From UBA11986 sp963734955 (GTDB lineage: Bacteria > Bacteroidota > Ignavibacteria > UBA10030 > UBA6906), in the NCBI GenBank assembly GCA_963734955.1, contig CAVTJO010000006.1, forward strand, positions 124,001 to 188,000: DNA of 64,000 bases. Reading direction: 5' to 3'. Made by a program: the position numbers and the translations under genes. This document shows, piece after piece, positions 61,252 to 64,000 of the stretch; position 1 is the stretch's first letter; each line of letters begins with the position of its first letter. The notes beneath the pieces are model-generated. The model did not search any database. It had not been told where the DNA came from and worked only from the letters and a program-made list of their open reading frames with translations.

Positions 61252-61479
61252 ATGACAAACAACAATTCGATCTACTCGACGATGGTTCGCTCTGGAAAGA
61301 CAACGTACTTCGTGGACGTGAAAGAAGCAAAGAACGGGAGCAAGTATCTCTCGATTTCCGAGAACAGGCTTGATGGCGAGGAGAAGAAGAGAACCACTGT
61401 CCGGGTGTTCGGAGAGACGGTTGATCAGTTCCGTCAGGCGATCGATGAAGCTGCGACTGCCGTTGCGCAGCAGCAATAG
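61252..61479 (+). CDS. PUR-like nucleic-acid-binding protein (DUF3276)
   Basis: 75 residues from the ATG at 61252 behind GGAGGATGTC. A single PUR repeat: SIYSTMVRSGKTTYFVDVKE, AKNGSKYLSISENRL, KKRTTVRVFGETVDQFRQAI. In Bacteroidota-like bacteria these small proteins bind single-stranded nucleic acid as dimers, as known for the Borrelia PUR-family protein. It is preceded by the same 17-bp block as the ECF sigma gene and may be its target. A strong terminator follows. Confidence 0.88.
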   Translation: MTNNNSIYSTMVRSGKTTYFVDVKEAKNGSKYLSISENRLDGEEKKRTTVRVFGETVDQFRQAIDEAATAVAQQQ

Positions 61480-61500
61480 CTCGCATCGCTTCACGATGAG

Positions 61501-61533
61501 AAGGCGGCTCCGGATTCGGGGCTGCCTTTTTTT
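61501..61533 (+). terminator. Rho-independent terminator after the PUR gene
   Basis: AAGGCGGC pairs with GCTGCCTT (one mismatch) around the CCGGATTCGG region, followed by TTTTTTT. Typical strong terminator 22 bases after the stop codon. Confidence 0.85.
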
Positions 61534-61648
61534 ATGCGTTGCGTGAGCCTGACCAGTGCGGCAACGCATTCAAGTTCGACAGTTGCTATCAGTTTGAACT
61601 TGTCGTATATTTGAGCATGGTTTTTTGAGACAATTCTCAGGAGGAAGA

Positions 61649-62362
61649 ATGAACATGAATGAGCAGATTACAGCACGAATGGTGACTACGGAGCAGGCAG
61701 AGGAACTTCAGCGCGCATTTCTTGTCAAGGTTTACGGCTGGATGACAGCAGGGTTGATGATGACGGGGATCGTCTCGTTACTCACACTCTATACACCGGG
61801 GATGCTTGAGTTCATTTTCTCAAGCCGCCTGGTATACTTCGGGTTGTTTATCGGTCAATTGGGACTGGTGATATACCTGTCCGCACGAATCGAGAAGATG
61901 ACTGCCATGACTGCAACGATGGTGTTCATCGGTTATTCGGCCCTGACCGGTCTGACCTTATCGGTGATCTTCCTCTTGTATACTGCAGCATCTCTGGCGA
62001 CGACATTTTTTGTCACAGCAGGAACGTTTGGCCTGATGAGCGCGTATGGCTATGTCACGAAACGAGATCTGACAGGGCTAGGTGGGTTTCTCATGATGGG
62101 GCTTGTTGGAATAATCCTGGCCTCGGTGGTCAATATGTTCTTCAACAACTCAACAGTCTACTGGATCACGACATACATCGGCGTGTTCATTTTCGTCGGG
62201 CTGACGGCATATGACACGCAGAAGATCAAGCAGATGAGCGGTCTCGCGTTGGATGGCGGTGAGGTCGAGCAAAAGGGCGCGATCATGGGCGCCCTGCGAC
62301 TCTACCTGGATTTCATAAATTTGTTCCTGCTCATGCTCAGGCTCATGGGAAACAGGAAGTAA
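61649..62362 (+). CDS. Bax inhibitor-1/YccA-family membrane protein
   Basis: About 237 residues from the ATG at 61649 behind CAGGAGGAAGA. Seven hydrophobic helices with the BI-1 layout: FLVKVYGWMTAGLMMTGIVS, RIEKMTAMTATMVFIGYSAL, FFVTAGTFGLMSAYGYVTKR, and the last block VGLTAYDTQKIKQMSGLALD, whose Asp-based calcium and pH switch is a family hallmark. Its cellular role in bacteria is membrane and proteostasis-related (YccA interacts with FtsH). Monocistronic with a terminator 35 bases after the stop. Confidence 0.93.
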   Translation: MNMNEQITARMVTTEQAEELQRAFLVKVYGWMTAGLMMTGIVSLLTLYTPGMLEFIFSSRLVYFGLFIGQLGLVIYLSARIEKMTAMTATMVFIGYSALTGLTLSVIFLLYTAASLATTFFVTAGTFGLMSAYGYVTKRDLTGLGGFLMMGLVGIILASVVNMFFNNSTVYWITTYIGVFIFVGLTAYDTQKIKQMSGLALDGGEVEQKGAIMGALRLYLDFINLFLLMLRLMGNRK

Positions 62363-62395
62363 TCACTCGTGGAGTCAAGTGGTGTTTCACTCAGG

Positions 62396-62430
62396 AGCCG
62401 ATCTGACTAACGGAGGGTCGGCTCTTTGTT
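62396..62430 (+). terminator. Terminator after the BI-1/YccA gene
   Basis: GAGCCGA (62396-62402) pairs with TCGGCTC (62419-62425), then TTTGTTTG. Confidence 0.75.
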
Positions 62431-62520
62431 TGTTCTTCACGCTGCAAAAAGTCGCGTGGCCCGGCTCCGGCCATTGTTGGCGATAATTCTCTGTTCGACG
62501 ACCGCATTTTCAGGGGTACC

Positions 62521-63882
62521 ATGGAAAACAGGATTGAAAAGCTGAATCTGTTCTTTGATCAGGTCAAGACCATAACGTTCTGGCAACGTGTGTTTGGCTG
62601 GAAATCGCTCCGGCGCCTGAGTTATGAGGCATACGAAGAATTCCGCGCGATCATAAATACCGTTGACCACCTTTCCAAGAAATCTGCGGAACTTACCAAC
62701 TCCATCTCGGTTCTTCAGAATGACAATGATCATTTGAAAGAGAAGACTGCTGCCCTTGAGAACGACCTCAAACGCCGGGTCGAGCAGTCGGATGAAGATC
62801 AATCGAAGATATCGGAAATGAAGGCGCAGATTGCCACAAAGGAGGAAGCAATCCGGCAAGCCGAGGCAGTGAAAGTGGAACAAGAGATGGAACTCTCCTC
62901 GCTGAAGCAAAAGGCTGAACAACTCAGGCGGGATCTTTCCGATGCTGAACAAGAGAATGTCGCGTTCAGACAGAATGAAGGTAATCGCCAGAAGGATCAC
63001 GAGAGCAAAATCGTGGTGTTGACAAAAGAGATCGAACGCGTCGCCAATGAGAGGAACAAGGAAAACGAGGAACACCAACGGGAGGAGATCGAGAAACGTG
63101 AGTCGATGCGGGAGACGTGGGCAAGGCATCAGGAGAGCGTGAAGAATTCCATCAAGCTCATATGTCAGAAACATACAATAGAGTACGTCGACAATGTCCC
63201 GTTTAGGGGAAGTCCGGACAATACTGTCAGGATCTGCAATGAATTTGTCGTCTTTGATGCCAAGAGTCCTGCCTCTGACGATCTTGAGAATTTCCCGACC
63301 TACCTCAAGGCACAAACCGAGTCTGTCAGGAAATATGTGAATGAGGAAGGAGTGAGAAGAGACGTTTTTCTTGTCATTCCGTCCAATACGGTGGATGTTG
63401 TACAGCAGTACAGCTTCAACATGGCGGACTACAACGTATATCTTGTCACGCTGGATGTTCTTGAGCCGCTCATTCTCTCACTCAAGAAGATTGAGGATTA
63501 TGAGTTTGTGAATCAGCTGAGCCCGGACGAGCGGGAGAATATTTGCAGGATTGTCGGTAAATTCGCCCATCTGACAAAACGGAGAATCCAGATCGACCAT
63601 TTCTTCGCCTGGGAGTTTCTGGATGTCCTTACACGATGCAAGGTTGATCTTCCCCAGGAAATACTCGAACGAGTTATAGAGTTCGAGAAGTCCGAGAAGC
63701 TGAATCCCCCGCAGGAACGTCGGGCAAAACAGATACTCACAAAGGACCTCCAGTCGGATGCCGACAAAATCCGAAGGGAGGCTGAAGCAAAGGCAATCGT
63801 ATTCCCACCATCCCTTCAGGAGGATCTCAGAAACCTGCCTCTTTTTGAGGGTGACGCATCGGACTCGACCGGTCATGGATGA
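62521..63882 (+). CDS. Coiled-coil protein with a C-terminal PD-DxK (RmuC-like) region
   Basis: A 453-residue soluble protein. Residues 45-230 are a long heptad-rich coiled coil (SVLQNDNDHLKEKTAALEND, EEAIRQAEAVKVEQEMELSS). The following segment GSPDNTVRICNEFVVFDAKS puts PD 15 residues before D-A-K, the arrangement of PD-(D/E)xK nucleases. RmuC, linked to DNA recombination and phage restriction, has the same order of coiled coil then nuclease fold. The rest (ICRIVGKFAHLTKRRIQIDH) is helical. RmuC proper is similar in size, but overall similarity looks weak, so this is a distant relative at best. The ATG is at 62521 after CAGGGGTACC. Confidence 0.75.
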   Translation: MENRIEKLNLFFDQVKTITFWQRVFGWKSLRRLSYEAYEEFRAIINTVDHLSKKSAELTNSISVLQNDNDHLKEKTAALENDLKRRVEQSDEDQSKISEMKAQIATKEEAIRQAEAVKVEQEMELSSLKQKAEQLRRDLSDAEQENVAFRQNEGNRQKDHESKIVVLTKEIERVANERNKENEEHQREEIEKRESMRETWARHQESVKNSIKLICQKHTIEYVDNVPFRGSPDNTVRICNEFVVFDAKSPASDDLENFPTYLKAQTESVRKYVNEEGVRRDVFLVIPSNTVDVVQQYSFNMADYNVYLVTLDVLEPLILSLKKIEDYEFVNQLSPDERENICRIVGKFAHLTKRRIQIDHFFAWEFLDVLTRCKVDLPQEILERVIEFEKSEKLNPPQERRAKQILTKDLQSDADKIRREAEAKAIVFPPSLQEDLRNLPLFEGDASDSTGHG

Positions 63883-63984
63883 CCGGAGAGACCTGGCAAA
63901 CGAACAGAGAGAGTGAGGTGTTGCCACGACTTGATGATTCCCGGATCAGAACAATCACATGAATCAGGCATAGGAGGAATAGTC

Positions 63985-64000
63985 TTGAAAATCGAACGCT
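63985..64000 (+). CDS. Start of next gene (partial)
   Basis: TTG at 63985 behind TAGGAGGAATAGTC reads MKIER before the window ends. The strong ribosome site suggests a real start; nothing can be said of the product. Confidence 0.35.

Noticed and set aside
1..64000. tRNA or rRNA genes
   Set aside because: No cloverleaf-like segment with a T-loop GGTTCGA-type motif or conserved rRNA sequence was recognised by eye; a tRNAscan-SE run would settle it.

Overview
The window most likely comes from a member of the Ignavibacteria/Chlorobi side of the Bacteroidota (FCB) group. The best clue is the type IX secretion C-terminal signal of the 216-residue protein at 15348-15998 (QNFPNPFNPTTTIQYQLP, then a VYDVLGREV and GVYFYRIEA tail). 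A GWxTD-domain protein (32476-33765), a PUR/DUF3276 protein (61252-61479) and small lipoproteins of Bacteroidota style agree with this. No rRNA, tRNA or CRISPR array was recognised.

Layout. 1-8199 (minus strand): the 5' part of a membrane pyrophosphatase, then a transporter run (NSS symporter, a broken and an intact DedA, two amino acid permeases, a 40-residue membrane peptide). 8519-9935: a third, frameshifted amino acid permease. 10123-15998: a three-gene block of secreted proteins behind a (CACCT)8 repeat. 16061-33765: mostly core genes (recG, dnaG, cdsA, rimO, a GT9 glycosyltransferase, CPBP protease, GWxTD protein) plus a four-gene cluster of two D-Ala-D-Ala-ligase-like ATP-grasp enzymes, a GNAT and a lysine 2,3-aminomutase. 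34223-42149: an accessory island built around an ECF42-type sigma factor with DGPF/YCII, VOC, DHFR-like, DoxX-like and SnoaL-like genes; three promoter-like TGTCGA...CGAC sites identify a probable regulon. 42150-50000: single genes or small operons (DoxX, Crp/Fnr, YceI, SnoaL-like lipoprotein, a CsgG/DUF4810/DUF799 lipoprotein operon) separated by dispersed palindromic repeats. 49833-53420: two integron attC sites bound a cassette encoding a predicted outer-membrane protein. They are followed by an OLD-family ATPase/TOPRIM gene and an IS110-family remnant that keeps a structured leader. 53474-59020: assorted envelope proteins. 59163-61479: an ECF sigma factor, an orphan protein, an ImmA/IrrE-type protease and a PUR protein, with a 17-bp block shared by the sigma gene and the PUR gene. 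61649-64000: BI-1/YccA protein and a coiled-coil PD-DxK protein.

Reading frames: at least ten otherwise recognisable genes are broken by small indels, nearly all net insertions and often in short homopolymers. This pattern looks more like residual long-read error than natural decay, so the 'pseudogene' entries below should be read as frameshifted in this sequence rather than certainly dead. All family names come from reading the translations; no searches were run.
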